Assembly: GCF_009674805.1 (NCBI RefSeq)
Contig: NZ_WKKI01000006.1
Location: 1-64,000 of the forward strand
Length of the DNA: 64,000 nt
Direction: 5' to 3'
Source: Metabacillus lacus
GTDB lineage: Bacteria; Bacillota; Bacilli; Bacillales; Bacillaceae
Shown here: positions 51,079 to 60,410 of the stretch, piece by piece
How positions within the stretch are numbered: the stretch's first letter is position 1
Layout of the letters: every line of letters begins with the position of its first letter
The notes under the pieces: generated by a model
The model's input: the letters and a program-made list of their open reading frames with translations, nothing else
What the model was told of the DNA's origin: nothing
Database searches by the model: none
Program-made: the position numbers and the translations under genes

Positions 51079-51939
51079 ATGAAGAGAAGTATAGCTTTTT
51101 TATATATACTGTTGCTTTTGCTGACAGCTTGTTCTCAAAGTGAAGGGGACAGCAGTTCCGTTGGAGAGGAAAAAAATTTTTCTTCTGAGGACAGTATACA
51201 GAATGAAGAAGAGAGTGGAGAAAGCTCAAATAATGCTGCTTTTGCTAATGAGCATACACGAAAAATTGTTTACCAGGCTTCCCTGCAGCTGGAAGTTGAC
51301 AATTATGAAGCATCCGCCGCGACAATAGAAGATGAAACCGCTAAACTAAATGGATACATAGTGAGCGCAGCGGATTATGCCCGGGAAGAAGAGGAGAACA
51401 GGGCAGGAGTGATAGTGGTCAAAATTCCACAGGAGCATTTTCAGGATTTTATCACTTCTTTATCAACAGCGGGGAACAGGGTTAGAGAAAAGGAATTGCA
51501 GGCACAGGATGTGACTGAGGAATTTGTAGACACAGAAGCAAGGATTCGTTCCAAGAAAGCTGTTGAAGCAAGATTGCTTGCATTCATGGAAGATGCTCAA
51601 AAAACAGAAGAACTCTTGGCGATTTCCAAGGATTTATCAACGGTACAGGAAGAAATTGAACAGCTGACAGGAAGATTAAATCTCTTGAAAAATCAGGTGA
51701 ACTATGCTTCCATTACTATCTCGCTTCAAGAAGAAGGGGTAAAGATTCCGGCTGTAAAGCAGGAGCTGAATACATGGGGGAAAACAAAGGAACAATTTAT
51801 GAAAAGTGTGAATACTGTATTGCAGGGTATTTCATCAACGATCGTATTTTTTGCAGGAAATTCTCCAATCATTGTTCCAGCAGCTGCGATATGCTTCCTT
51901 TTCTTCTTTTTCCGCAGAAAAAGAAACAAGGAAAAATAA
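51079..51939 (+). CDS. DUF4349 lipoprotein
   Basis: A 286-residue protein. The signal ends in LLLLTACS, with lipid-acceptor Cys at residue 18. A Ser/Glu-rich linker (19-60) precedes DUF4349 (about 63-225, starting RKIVYQASLQLEVDNYE and including VTEEFVDTEARIRSKKA and a coiled coil), and a C-terminal helix followed by RRKRNKEK. The topology would place the domain outside the cell, anchored at both ends. Function unknown. ATG at 51079 follows AAAGGGGTG. Confidence 0.88.
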   Translation: MKRSIAFLYILLLLLTACSQSEGDSSSVGEEKNFSSEDSIQNEEESGESSNNAAFANEHTRKIVYQASLQLEVDNYEASAATIEDETAKLNGYIVSAADYAREEEENRAGVIVVKIPQEHFQDFITSLSTAGNRVREKELQAQDVTEEFVDTEARIRSKKAVEARLLAFMEDAQKTEELLAISKDLSTVQEEIEQLTGRLNLLKNQVNYASITISLQEEGVKIPAVKQELNTWGKTKEQFMKSVNTVLQGISSTIVFFAGNSPIIVPAAAICFLFFFFRRKRNKEK

Positions 51940-51950
51940 ACATCAGTTAA

Positions 51951-51977
51951 AGCCCCTCTCAAATTGAGAAGGGCTAA
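51951..51977. terminator. Possible terminator between DUF4349 gene and cstA
   Basis: AGCCCCTCTC and GAGAAGGGCT pair around AAATT. The T-run is weak on both strands. Confidence 0.55.
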
Positions 51978-52031
51978 TTCCAGTAGTATAAGTTCAAACT
52001 CAATACCAAGTAGCCGCATATCCTTTTTCCA

Positions 52032-53474
52032 TTACGCTACTGAATCCAATTGATCGTCCAACTCAATCATGTTTGCTCTCTGATGTCGGGCGGCTGCGAA
52101 GAAAATAAGCACCGTACATATAGTGATGAAAGCAGAGGCAATATATGAAACTGACATGGAAAGCCCTAAGCCAATAGGAGCGTTAATAATATAAGTAGTG
52201 GTAGCCATTAGCATAAACGTCCCCGGAATCAAAGCAATCCAGTAGTTTTTCCTAGCTATGAACAAATACATTGCCCCGACAAACAGTGCGATAACAGCCG
52301 TTGACTGATTTGCCCAGGAAAAGTACCTCCATAAAAGAGTGAAATCTATTCTTGTTAAACCAAAAGATATCACAAAAAGCGGCAGGGCAATCCACAATCG
52401 GCTTAATAGTTTCTTTTGAGGAAAACGAATATAATCAGCAATAATCATTCTGGCACTTCTAAAAGCAGTGTCTCCTGAAGTAATTGGAAGTATGATAACG
52501 CCAAGGACTGCAAGCGTTCCTCCAACGGCACCCAGCATCACTGTAGAAACTTCTCTGACTACTGCTCCCGGGCCCCCTGCAGCAAGAACATCATTCAGCC
52601 CATTATATCCGTTAAACAGACTCATGGCTGCTGCTGCCCATATCATAGCAATGATCCCTTCAGCAATCATCATGCCATAGAAAATCGAGCGTCCCTGCTT
52701 TTCATTCTGCGTTGTTCTTGAAATAATTGGCGTTTGTGTAGCATGAAACCCTGATAATGCACCGCAGGAAATTGTCAAAAACAGCAGCGGGAAGATTGGG
52801 GCAGAATCAGGATGCATATTAGAAAAAGACAGTTCTGGAATTGGTGCACCCGTGAAAATTAGAGCCAAACCTACACCTGCTGCACTTATCAGCAGCAGTG
52901 CGCCGAAAAGAGGATATAATCTTCCGATAATCTTATCAATTGGCAGCAATGTAGCGAGAATATAATATATAAAGATTGCACTGATAATTAGACTAAAAGA
53001 CACCCAGTCCGGTGTAATACTGGAAAGAAGATCTGCAGGTGCTGATACAAATACTGTACCGACAAGCAGCAGGAGTAAAATAGCAAATGCATTTACCACA
53101 TGCTTCATGACTTTTCCGAGGAATTTACCGGCAAGTTCAGGCAAATGGGCTCCACGGTTTCTAATAGATATCATCCCTGTTAGGTAATCATGAACGGCAC
53201 CTGCAAAAATACATCCAAAGACAATCCATATAAATGCTGCAGGTCCATAAAGCGCACCCATAATGGGACCAAAGATAGGACCCACTCCTGCAATGTTCAG
53301 CAATTGGATAAGTGAGTTTCTCTTTTTTCCCATAGGTAAATAATCTACATTGTCCTTGTAAGCAAATGCAGGTGTTTTTCTGGTTTCTTTTACTCCAAAT
53401 ACTTTTTCAACATACTTGCCATAGGTAAAATAGCCGATAATAAGCAGAATAATAGAAAATATAAATGTGAACAT
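52032..53474 (-). CDS. cstA: Carbon-starvation protein A / pyruvate-peptide transporter family
   Basis: A 480-residue transporter of the CstA family with about 13 helices. TRKTPAFAYKDNVDYLP, NIAGVGPIFGPIMGALYGP and GFHATQTPIISRT are typical. CstA-family proteins take up pyruvate or peptides during carbon starvation. ATG at 53474 follows AAAGGGGAG; the longer frame upstream crosses a regulatory region and is rejected. A cre site lies 18 bases upstream, so CcpA repression in glucose is expected. Confidence 0.9.
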   Translation of the reverse strand: MFTFIFSIILLIIGYFTYGKYVEKVFGVKETRKTPAFAYKDNVDYLPMGKKRNSLIQLLNIAGVGPIFGPIMGALYGPAAFIWIVFGCIFAGAVHDYLTGMISIRNRGAHLPELAGKFLGKVMKHVVNAFAILLLLLVGTVFVSAPADLLSSITPDWVSFSLIISAIFIYYILATLLPIDKIIGRLYPLFGALLLISAAGVGLALIFTGAPIPELSFSNMHPDSAPIFPLLFLTISCGALSGFHATQTPIISRTTQNEKQGRSIFYGMMIAEGIIAMIWAAAAMSLFNGYNGLNDVLAAGGPGAVVREVSTVMLGAVGGTLAVLGVIILPITSGDTAFRSARMIIADYIRFPQKKLLSRLWIALPLFVISFGLTRIDFTLLWRYFSWANQSTAVIALFVGAMYLFIARKNYWIALIPGTFMLMATTTYIINAPIGLGLSMSVSYIASAFITICTVLIFFAAARHQRANMIELDDQLDSVA

Positions 53475-53491
53475 TGGTATCAACTCCCCTT

Positions 53492-53505
53492 TGTATACGC
53501 TTACA
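53492..53505 (-). promoter_or_regulatory. cre site (CcpA) of cstA
   Basis: On the minus strand TGTAAGCGTATACA, a full match to TGNAANCGNWNNCA. It is 17 bases before the start codon. It is nearly the same as the site before the chitobiose operon. Confidence 0.8.
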
Positions 53506-53593
53506 TACATTGTAATCCTTAACAGCGGTGAAAGGAAATAAAAATGCTTTCGAATTGCCAACATGTCATGTATACAGTGGGCGCTCTGGAGCG

Positions 53594-53614
53594 CATATTT
53601 CCAACGGAAATATG
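53594..53614. promoter_or_regulatory. Perfect palindrome between cstA and a nucleotidyltransferase gene
   Basis: CATATTTCC-AAC-GGAAATATG, nine pairs with a three-base centre, preceded by the hairpin GCGCTC/GAGCGC at 53581-53594. It lies between two divergent genes and could be an operator; no regulator is assigned. Confidence 0.45.
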
Positions 53615-53692
53615 TATTCCTGAAAGCTTTTTGGCATAAATTTGTATGAGTAAGCCAAACTGCTAATAAAAACATTAAGGGAGCTGTCCATT

Positions 53693-54469
53693 TTGGCAGA
53701 TACAAACGTTTCAGCACTTTCTGCTGAAATCAGGTATTTTTTAAATAGTTACTGCAAATCAGTACAAAAAACTTTGGAAACCCCGGCAAAGTCTATTCTT
53801 TTATCAGGTTCACTTCCACTGCAGTGCTATGATGATGAAAAAAGTGATATTGATATAGCTGTACTTTTGGAAAAGCCGCTGACCAGGGTAGAAATCAGCA
53901 GATTGAAAAAACTGCATGAACAGATGGATAGAACTGTGAATTACCGTATGGACATTCTGTTTTTGCTGAAAATCAAAAGCGAAATTTACAACTGCATACA
54001 GTTTCAGTATAGCAGCGGTAATATTTCTTGTGAAAGAAAGGAATTGAGAATTTTTGAGTGGCTGACAATTTGTCATAATCACATTCTTATGACAGGAGAA
54101 ATTGTAGACGTTGACAGCTCTAATACAGTTTTGTTAAAAGACTTTGCAGGCAGGGAGCTTAACAGGCAGCTGAAAAAGTACAGTGAAGCCAGCATTCGGA
54201 ATTCCGATTTCTTCTTTTCAGAGAGCATATCACAGCTGGCGAGAACACTTTATACAATGGAAACGGGAAAAATAGAATCAAAACTGAGAGCCTGCCTTTG
54301 GCTTTGTGATCGTGAGCCTGCTTGGAAAAAGACAGTACTGGAGGCCATTCGGCTGAGAGAAGGAAGTATAAAGAAGAGTTTTTATTCATCCACACTGCAA
54401 TGGAAAAAGGATATCTTCCAATTTTATCATGATATCCTTGCCAAGTTGAACCATAGAGAAAGCTGCTGA
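53693..54469 (+). CDS. Nucleotidyltransferase, AadA-like
   Basis: A 258-residue protein. The N-terminal polymerase-beta-type domain has the motif LLSGSLPLQCYDDEKSDIDIAVL (in two parts: LLSGSLPL and DDEKSDIDIAVL) near residues 36-58, with the G-S and D-x-D metal/nucleotide ligands. A helical C-terminal half (about 130-258) recalls the DUF4111 domain of streptomycin/spectinomycin adenylyltransferases. Resistance activity is not shown by sequence alone. TTG start with AAGGGAG upstream. Confidence 0.75.
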   Translation: MADTNVSALSAEIRYFLNSYCKSVQKTLETPAKSILLSGSLPLQCYDDEKSDIDIAVLLEKPLTRVEISRLKKLHEQMDRTVNYRMDILFLLKIKSEIYNCIQFQYSSGNISCERKELRIFEWLTICHNHILMTGEIVDVDSSNTVLLKDFAGRELNRQLKKYSEASIRNSDFFFSESISQLARTLYTMETGKIESKLRACLWLCDREPAWKKTVLEAIRLREGSIKKSFYSSTLQWKKDIFQFYHDILAKLNHRESC

Positions 54470-54490
54470 AAATCTCAGCAGCTTGGTACA

Positions 54491-55369
54491 TTACTTATTC
54501 AACCAGCCGTCCACCAGCTCACGGTTGTTTTCTACCCATTGCTGGGCACCTTCTTGGTGGCTGGATGCGTTCTCTACTTCTTTAATCAATGAACCGAGCT
54601 GGTCATCGTTCATTTCCCAGTTGGTCATCCATTCATATACTTCAGGATGATCTTCACTAAAGCCCTGTCTTGCCATGAATTGAATGTTATCCGGATCTCC
54701 ATAGGTGTTTTCAGGGTCCTCGAGATATTTTAAATCCATTTCGGCAAAAATCCAGTGAGGATTCCAAAGTGTGACCACCACAGGCTGTTCTGCATCATAA
54801 GCTTTCTTAAGCTCAGTCAGCATAGCCGCTTCAGAAGATTCTACAAGGTTTAAGTTCGTCAGCCCATACCTTTCTATTGTTTGTGATGTAAGTTCCATAA
54901 GACTTGATCCCGGATCAATTCCCACAATCTCGCTGTTAAATGTATCAGCCTGTGCAGAAAGATCTTCAATACTGTTCATATCAGTCATATATTCAGGTAC
55001 GACAAGCCCCAATTTTGTGCCTTCATACCATGTTTCACCAAAGTCAATAGTGTCTTGATATTCCTGATAAAGAGACTGATCGGAAAGGGGGAGCCAGGCC
55101 TGACTGGATAAATCAATATCTCCTCTGCTGAGCCCGGTCCACATTGCAGCCTTGTCCAATTCAAGCATTTCGACTTCATAGCCTTCCTGTTCAAGAATCT
55201 CTTTCCACAAATAAGCTGTTGAAATATTATCAATCCAGCTCATCATTGCCATGCTGACTTTTTTATTTTGTTCTTCGCCTTCCCCACTGCCTTCATTGTT
55301 GTTCCCATTTCCGCAGGCTGCCAGAAATAGTGTCAAAATCAGTGACAGTATAAAGAATGGTTTTTTCAT
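54491..55369 (-). CDS. opuAC: Glycine betaine-binding lipoprotein OpuAC
   Basis: A 292-residue lipoprotein with signal ending LFLAACGNG (Cys near residue 20), an acidic Gly/Glu linker and a type II binding fold. The aromatic residues needed for the betaine cage are seen in conserved SSQAWLPLSD, TLWNPHW and similar stretches. It recognises glycine betaine (or related osmoprotectants) and delivers them to the permease. ATG at 55369 follows AAAAAGGAGC. It is divergent from opuAA/AB, whereas in B. subtilis all three form one operon. A hairpin AAGCTGCTGA/TCAGCAGCTT overlaps the convergent gene end at 54460-54484. Confidence 0.9.
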   Translation of the reverse strand: MKKPFFILSLILTLFLAACGNGNNNEGSGEGEEQNKKVSMAMMSWIDNISTAYLWKEILEQEGYEVEMLELDKAAMWTGLSRGDIDLSSQAWLPLSDQSLYQEYQDTIDFGETWYEGTKLGLVVPEYMTDMNSIEDLSAQADTFNSEIVGIDPGSSLMELTSQTIERYGLTNLNLVESSEAAMLTELKKAYDAEQPVVVTLWNPHWIFAEMDLKYLEDPENTYGDPDNIQFMARQGFSEDHPEVYEWMTNWEMNDDQLGSLIKEVENASSHQEGAQQWVENNRELVDGWLNK

Positions 55370-55530
55370 AGTAGTTTTGCTCCTTTTTATGTATTTGCAC
55401 CAACTTTCTTCTTTCCCTTTCTTATGATAAACAAAACCTAAAATCATAAAAAAACGTTTATTTTATTTTGAAACAGGGTAAAAGAATTTAGTACTGCTAT
55501 ACATATTTCAGTTGAATTTGAGGTGTTTTG

Positions 55531-56724
55531 GTGAGTCATAAAAAAATTGAAGTAAGAAATGTATCAAAAATATTTGGAAAGCATGAAAGGGATGGGCTTT
55601 CTCTTATAAAGGAAGGACAAAGCAAATCGGAAATATTAAAGAAAACAGGCCTGGCTGTTGGTGTCAGCGATGTAAGTTTTAGTGTCAGGGAGGGTGAAAT
55701 TTTTGTCATCATGGGGTTATCGGGAAGCGGAAAGTCAACCCTGGTCAGGCTTCTGAACTTATTGATTAAGCCCACTGCCGGGGATATTGCGGTAGATGGA
55801 GAAAACCTCATCAATATGAAGGCGGAGTCCTTACTGAATGTAAGAAGAAAAAAGATGAGCATGGTGTTTCAAAGTTTTGCTTTATTTCCGCATAAAAACC
55901 TGGCAGAAAATGCCGCTTTCGGTCTGGATGTTCAGGGGATTGGCAAAAAGGAACGCATTGAAAAAGCGGTAAACGCTTTAAGACTTGTCGGACTTGAAGA
56001 ATATGCTAAAAGCTATCCGCATCAGCTAAGCGGGGGAATGAAGCAAAGGGTCGGACTTGCCAGGGCACTTGCAAATAATCCTGACGTGCTCCTAATGGAT
56101 GAAGCTTTCAGCGCTCTTGATCCTTTAATCAGAAAAGATATGCAGGATGAACTGCTCTCACTTCAGGCCAAAATGAAAAAAACAATTGTATTTATTACTC
56201 ATGATCTTGATGAGGCATTAAGAATTGGAGACAGAATTGCTTTAATGAAAGACGGAGCAATTGTTCAGATTGGAACGCCTGAAGAAATAATGACAAATCC
56301 AGCGAATGACTATGTAGAAAAGTTCGTTGAAGATGTAAATCTTGGAAAAGTAATCACAGCAAAATCCATAGCCGAGGTTACTCACACAATCGTCGCTGAC
56401 TGTGAACCAAAGGAAGCCCTGAGGATGATCAACGAGGCACATAGAAGCTATATGATTGCGGTAGATAAGCAGCAGCTGTACAAGGGAGTACTTACATATG
56501 AAAATGCTCGAAAAGCTGTGTTTGAAGATAAGCCCATTTTGCATCACTTAATACATACTCATGCTGTATCTGAAGAAACGGTGCTTGAGGATCTTTATAA
56601 GGACATCGCGCACGCAGTATATCCTCTTCCGGTCGTCAGCACTTCGGGACAATTCAAGGGTGTTATAAAAAAAGACAGTGTGCTGCAGGCCCTTGCCGGA
56701 ACAGGGGGAAGGAATCATGATTGA
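55531..56724 (+). CDS. opuAA: Glycine betaine ABC transporter ATPase OpuAA
   Basis: A 397-residue ATPase. [16 protein letters not shown] opens the domain, with the Lys-rich insertion typical of OpuA/ProV. Walker [14 protein letters not shown] near 65, signature [14 protein letters not shown] near 165, Walker [13 protein letters not shown]. Two CBS domains occupy about 275-397 and sense ionic strength in this family. GTG at 55531 follows GAGGTG. It overlaps opuAB by eight bases. Confidence 0.93.
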   Translation: MSHKKIEVRNVSKIFGKHERDGLSLIKEGQSKSEILKKTGLAVGVSDVSFSVREGEIFVIMGLSGSGKSTLVRLLNLLIKPTAGDIAVDGENLINMKAESLLNVRRKKMSMVFQSFALFPHKNLAENAAFGLDVQGIGKKERIEKAVNALRLVGLEEYAKSYPHQLSGGMKQRVGLARALANNPDVLLMDEAFSALDPLIRKDMQDELLSLQAKMKKTIVFITHDLDEALRIGDRIALMKDGAIVQIGTPEEIMTNPANDYVEKFVEDVNLGKVITAKSIAEVTHTIVADCEPKEALRMINEAHRSYMIAVDKQQLYKGVLTYENARKAVFEDKPILHHLIHTHAVSEETVLEDLYKDIAHAVYPLPVVSTSGQFKGVIKKDSVLQALAGTGGRNHD

Positions 56725-57550
56725 AATTCCTAAAATCCCTGTCGGCGAATGGGTTGACACGCTTGTATCCAATATAAACAATTCGTTCAGCGGTTTTTTT
56801 GGATTTGTTGGAGACATTGTTGGAGGTTTTTATAATGGTATCGTAAGTGCTCTAACGATTTTTCCTTGGATCGTAATCATACCTGTTCTTGCATGTCTGG
56901 CTTATTTTACGACCAGAAGAATACCTTTCTCTATTTTTACCGTCGCCGGACTGCTGTTTATTGTAAGCCTCGGCTTCTGGGAGCAGACTATGAGCACCCT
57001 TGCTCTTGTCCTGACAGCAGTTCTTTTTTCCATTATCATTGGAATTCCGCTTGGTATTTGGATATCACAAAGCAACAGAGCTGCAGGAATTCTTACCCCG
57101 CTGCTAGATTTTGCGCAAACTATGCCTGCATTTGTTTATCTTATCCCGGCAATTCTGTTTTTTGGAATAGGTGTTGTGCCGGGAATTATCGCATCTGTGA
57201 TCTTTGCCATGCCGCCAACAATCCGGCTGACTAACCTCGGAATCAGACAGGTTCCCCGTGAGTTAACAGAAGCAGCGGAAGCTTTTGGTTCTACTACTTG
57301 GCAAAAGCTGTTAAAAGTTGAACTTCCGCTTGCAGCAGGCACTATCATGGCCGGAATTAATCAAAGTATTATGCTGGCATTATCCATGGTGGTCATTTCT
57401 TCACTCGTTGGAGCGCCGGGACTGGGGGTAGAAGTGTACCGGGCCGTAACAAGAATACAAGTAGGCCTGGGATTTGAAGCAGGTCTCGCTATTGTGATTC
57501 TTGCTATCATTTTAGATCGTATTACTCAGAACCTGAAACTCAGAAATTGA
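56717..57550 (+). CDS. opuAB: Glycine betaine ABC permease OpuAB
   Basis: A 277-residue permease with six to seven helices. The N-terminal amphipathic part [14 protein letters not shown] matches OpuAB/Pro[20 protein letters not shown] and the coupling motif [22 protein letters not shown] are typical. Start ATG at 56717 lies within opuAA, giving coupled translation. Confidence 0.93.
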   Translation: MIEIPKIPVGEWVDTLVSNINNSFSGFFGFVGDIVGGFYNGIVSALTIFPWIVIIPVLACLAYFTTRRIPFSIFTVAGLLFIVSLGFWEQTMSTLALVLTAVLFSIIIGIPLGIWISQSNRAAGILTPLLDFAQTMPAFVYLIPAILFFGIGVVPGIIASVIFAMPPTIRLTNLGIRQVPRELTEAAEAFGSTTWQKLLKVELPLAAGTIMAGINQSIMLALSMVVISSLVGAPGLGVEVYRAVTRIQVGLGFEAGLAIVILAIILDRITQNLKLRN

Positions 57551-57592
57551 TAAAAGGACGGAGCTGTTCTTTTAAAGAAAGGGGGAAAGAAG

Positions 57593-58513
57593 TTGAAGAT
57601 TTTAGTAGCAGGTACAGGTGCTGTCGGAGGTTATTTCGGAGGAAGGCTTGCGGAGATAGGAAGAGATGTGACATTTTTAGTCAGAGAGAAGAGAAAAGAG
57701 CAGCTTCACTCACAGGGCCTTCAAATATCAAGCCCTCATGGAGATGCTGTCCTTTCTGTTTCTACGATTTCTGACAATAGCAGCCGTGATTCTTTTGATA
57801 TTGTAATTATAAGTACAAAAGCTTATCAGTTGGAAAAAGCAATTCAGGATGTAAAGCACTTTACAGATTCAGAAACAATGATTATACCGCTTTTGAACGG
57901 AATTCAGCATTTAGATACTCTAAAAGAAGCATTTTCGGAAGAACAGGTGGCAGGGGGGCTTTGTTTTATTGAATCCACTATGAATAGCGGAGGGAAAATC
58001 ATGCAATCCTCTCCGGTTCACAGGATGGTCTTTGGTCCTCTTCAAGCTAACTGGAGTAACAAACTGAATGAGTTTTACCAGCTGTCTAAAGAGGCAAAAG
58101 CAGAGATTATATTGAGTGAAGAAATTGAAGAAGAGATGTGGCATAAATATATGTTTATTGCAGGTATGTCCGGTGTTACTACCTTGTTCCGTTCTCCTGT
58201 CGGTCTCATCCGCACATACGCCAGTACAGCTGTTTTACAGGTTTTTCAGGAGATAGCTGATATTATGGCTGCCGCAGGAGCACCGCTAAAAAACAATGCA
58301 GTAGAAATGCAGATGAATACACTGAACCAGATGTCTGATAAAATGAAATCTTCAATGCAAAGAGATATGGAAAAAGGTGCGCAAACAGAAGCAAGCCATC
58401 TTCAAGGCTATCTGCTGAAGCTTGCTGCCAAACACGGTGTGAGAGCTCCGTTATTGACGACAATACATCAAAATTTAACAATATACAGTCAACAATATCC
58501 ATATGAAAAATGA
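57593..58513 (+). CDS. panE: 2-dehydropantoate 2-reductase
   Basis: A 306-residue ketopantoate reductase of the ApbA/PanE family, which makes pantoate for CoA synthesis with NADPH. N-terminal GTGAVGGYFGGRLAE is the nucleotide-binding loop; the catalytic Lys is in MWHKYMFIAGMSGVT near residue 184. TTG at 57593 follows GGGGGAAAG. It starts 42 bases after opuAB. An IS element begins 70 bases after its stop. Confidence 0.9.
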   Translation: MKILVAGTGAVGGYFGGRLAEIGRDVTFLVREKRKEQLHSQGLQISSPHGDAVLSVSTISDNSSRDSFDIVIISTKAYQLEKAIQDVKHFTDSETMIIPLLNGIQHLDTLKEAFSEEQVAGGLCFIESTMNSGGKIMQSSPVHRMVFGPLQANWSNKLNEFYQLSKEAKAEIILSEEIEEEMWHKYMFIAGMSGVTTLFRSPVGLIRTYASTAVLQVFQEIADIMAAAGAPLKNNAVEMQMNTLNQMSDKMKSSMQRDMEKGAQTEASHLQGYLLKLAAKHGVRAPLLTTIHQNLTIYSQQYPYEK

Positions 58514-58682
58514 ATTTAAGTTCTATTTCTCCTGCATTTCACAGTATTTGGCTGAGATCAATGGTAACTACAGCTATAAAAAAGGCTCTGTTAAACTTTA
58601 ATGTTGATAATTGGAAGAAAGAAGGGAAACCATACTCTATAAGGGTTTCCCTTCTTTTGCTACTTGAAAAAGAGTACAGTGT

Positions 58683-59189
58683 TTATTTTATCCTTTTAAT
58701 TGATACCGAATTGTTTGGGAAATGCAATAACACATTTCCTCCTGATGAAAATAACACTTCAAACGAAAGTGTTGATTGGTTAATCGGCAAGAATTCTTGA
58801 TATAACCAATCGTCTATTTCTCTATTAAAAATACTCTTTTCAATATCATAATTATGATGCTGATAATTATATAAAGAGACCTTTTCAAAATTCAATACCC
58901 ATAATTTTTCATTTTTTTTATCTTCAACATCGTTTGAAACAGTGAAATGTACGTTTAAATCAATAAGACTTTTATGTTCAAACTCCATCTTTTTTAAACG
59001 GTAATCGTGAAACCCCCAAGAGTTAAAGTGTTCAAAAACATCGTGAGGTAATCGGTCAGCTAAAGTCTTAAATATTTCTTGATATTTCTCAACGTTTTGT
59101 TGCCATTGTCTATCATTATGATTAAATTCTTCGTCGCTTATATTGTCCATATTTTGAGCCAAAAGCAAATCATATAAATAATAATTCAA
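58683..59189 (-). CDS. Cargo protein of the IS element, unknown
   Basis: A 168-residue acidic, aromatic-rich protein (MNYYLYDLLLAQNMDNISDEEF...). No membrane segment or known motif is visible. It resembles, in length and composition, small contact-dependent-inhibition or immunity-type proteins, but no assignment is made. TTG at 59189 follows AGGAGAG by 8 bases, and a terminator hairpin (GAAGGGAAACC / GGTTTCCCTTC) follows at 58620-58657. It lies wholly inside the IS ends, so it moves with it. Confidence 0.72.
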   Translation of the reverse strand: MNYYLYDLLLAQNMDNISDEEFNHNDRQWQQNVEKYQEIFKTLADRLPHDVFEHFNSWGFHDYRLKKMEFEHKSLIDLNVHFTVSNDVEDKKNEKLWVLNFEKVSLYNYQHHNYDIEKSIFNREIDDWLYQEFLPINQSTLSFEVLFSSGGNVLLHFPNNSVSIKRIK

Positions 59190-59231
59190 TTTTTATCTCT
59201 CCTGTTCATCTTTAACGTTACTCGATAAGGA

Positions 59232-60253
59232 CTACATATTGAATTTTGACAAACGTAAACTATCATAAGTATCTGTCATTTCACATACAAATGATGATAT
59301 TAAAAACTCTTTAATATTGTGTTTGGTGCTTTCGTTACTACGACAATCTACATACAAAAACCAAGCCAGATAATTGTCAAGGTACTTAGTAGCCACACCT
59401 TTAAAACGGTCTATCCATTGCTTCATACGAGAGTGGAGACCATTTACATTCTGAATGTGATACAAGCCTTTAATAACGTGCTTACCATCGTTTGATTTAA
59501 TTCTGTAATGTTCTATCCCTTTTTCTTTAGCATAGGTTTTATAGGCTCTCCACGCATCAGTGACAAGCACATTTTCTTTTGAAAGTTTTGAACCAATCAT
59601 ATTATCAAACTTAGATTTTACAACACGCCCCATACAAGCAACTTTGGAGACGGTTGCTTTTGTACGGTCTCTGGCAACCAGAACGCATACTTGTTCGTTG
59701 CTAATACCTCGATATTTAGATTTCCCGCCCCGTTTACGAGGTTTGCGTTCCGCAATCCCACGTTGACCTTTTTGAAGAAATAGGTCTCTTCAACTTCAAC
59801 GATACCTTCAAATTGCTCAAAATCCATTTGTTTTGATGCACTTAACAGTTTATGTCTCCAATAAAAAAGAGTAACCCAAGTAACCCCTACGATTTCAGCA
59901 GATTTTCGTAAGGAATAACCTTTGAACATACAATCAAAAAATGTAATCCATTCGTTGCCTTTTCGAGTGCGATAAAGAACAGTATTTGTTGTATCAGTAA
60001 ATGTCTTATTACAACATTTAGAGCGATAGCGTTGACGACCATTGTATTTTCCAAATCTAACAACGTGTTCAGATGCACAACGTCAACATTCAAACCCTTC
60101 TTTAAATCGAGTTTCTCGCATTTCATTAATTAGGCGACCACTGACAGAGGAAGAAGGTTCAACATAGCGTTTTACCCATTGAAACACTCGTTTTTTTTCA
60201 GTTTGTGATAAATTTTCGATATGTTTCAATAGATTGCTGAATGCTTTGCCCAA
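59232..60253 (-). pseudogene. IS1595-type transposase, inactivated
   Basis: The conceptual protein starts at TTG 60253 (GGAGGTGG upstream) and ends at 59232. N-terminal zinc-ribbon region and helix-turn-helix (SLRKSAEIVGVTWVTLFYWRHKL) are followed by the ISXO2-like catalytic domain (VEVEETYF ... VLVTDAWRAYKTY ... NVNGLHSRMKQWI). A TGA at 60083-60085 interrupts the same frame, and a one-base loss near 59775 (AAAAAGGTCAACG, expected GGTCAA in another phase) shifts the frame before KPRKRGGKSKYRG. Both lesions point to a dead transposase. Confidence 0.88.
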
Positions 60254-60350
60254 TCTTGCCACCTCCAGAATGTCTGTTCTTATGCTAATTATACTAAGAT
60301 GTTGGAGGGGTCTCAAATATCAACATTCACCTTTAACAGAGCCATAAAAA

Positions 60351-60382
60351 AAGAAAGAGCATCCGCCCGGATGCTCTTTCTT
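60351..60382. terminator. Bidirectional terminator of cobW gene, IS insertion point
   Basis: AAGAAAGAGCATCCG and CGGATGCTCTTTCTT pair around CC. On the minus strand the T-run after the stem is the IS target duplication plus neighbouring bases, so the IS landed in the terminator's T-tract. Confidence 0.88.
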
Positions 60383-60410
60383 AAGGTCTGCACTCAGTGC
60401 GTATTACGTT

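Larger units (their letters stand above)
58584..60343. mobile_element. IS1595-family insertion sequence with cargo gene (1760 bp)
   Basis: Both ends read inward GGCTCTGTTAAA, then four poorly matched bases, then AATGTTGATA (inverted repeat of 26 positions). The element is flanked by a direct repeat ATAAAAAA (58576-58583 and 60344-60351), an eight-base target duplication as expected for IS1595. Inside are a broken transposase and a separate cargo gene, both on the minus strand, and a terminator hairpin near 58620-58657. The region is visibly more AT-rich than its neighbours. Confidence 0.93.

Noticed and set aside
58510-58800. 96-codon frame starting at the panE stop
   Set aside because: It crosses the left end of the IS element and a terminator hairpin and is antisense to the cargo gene.
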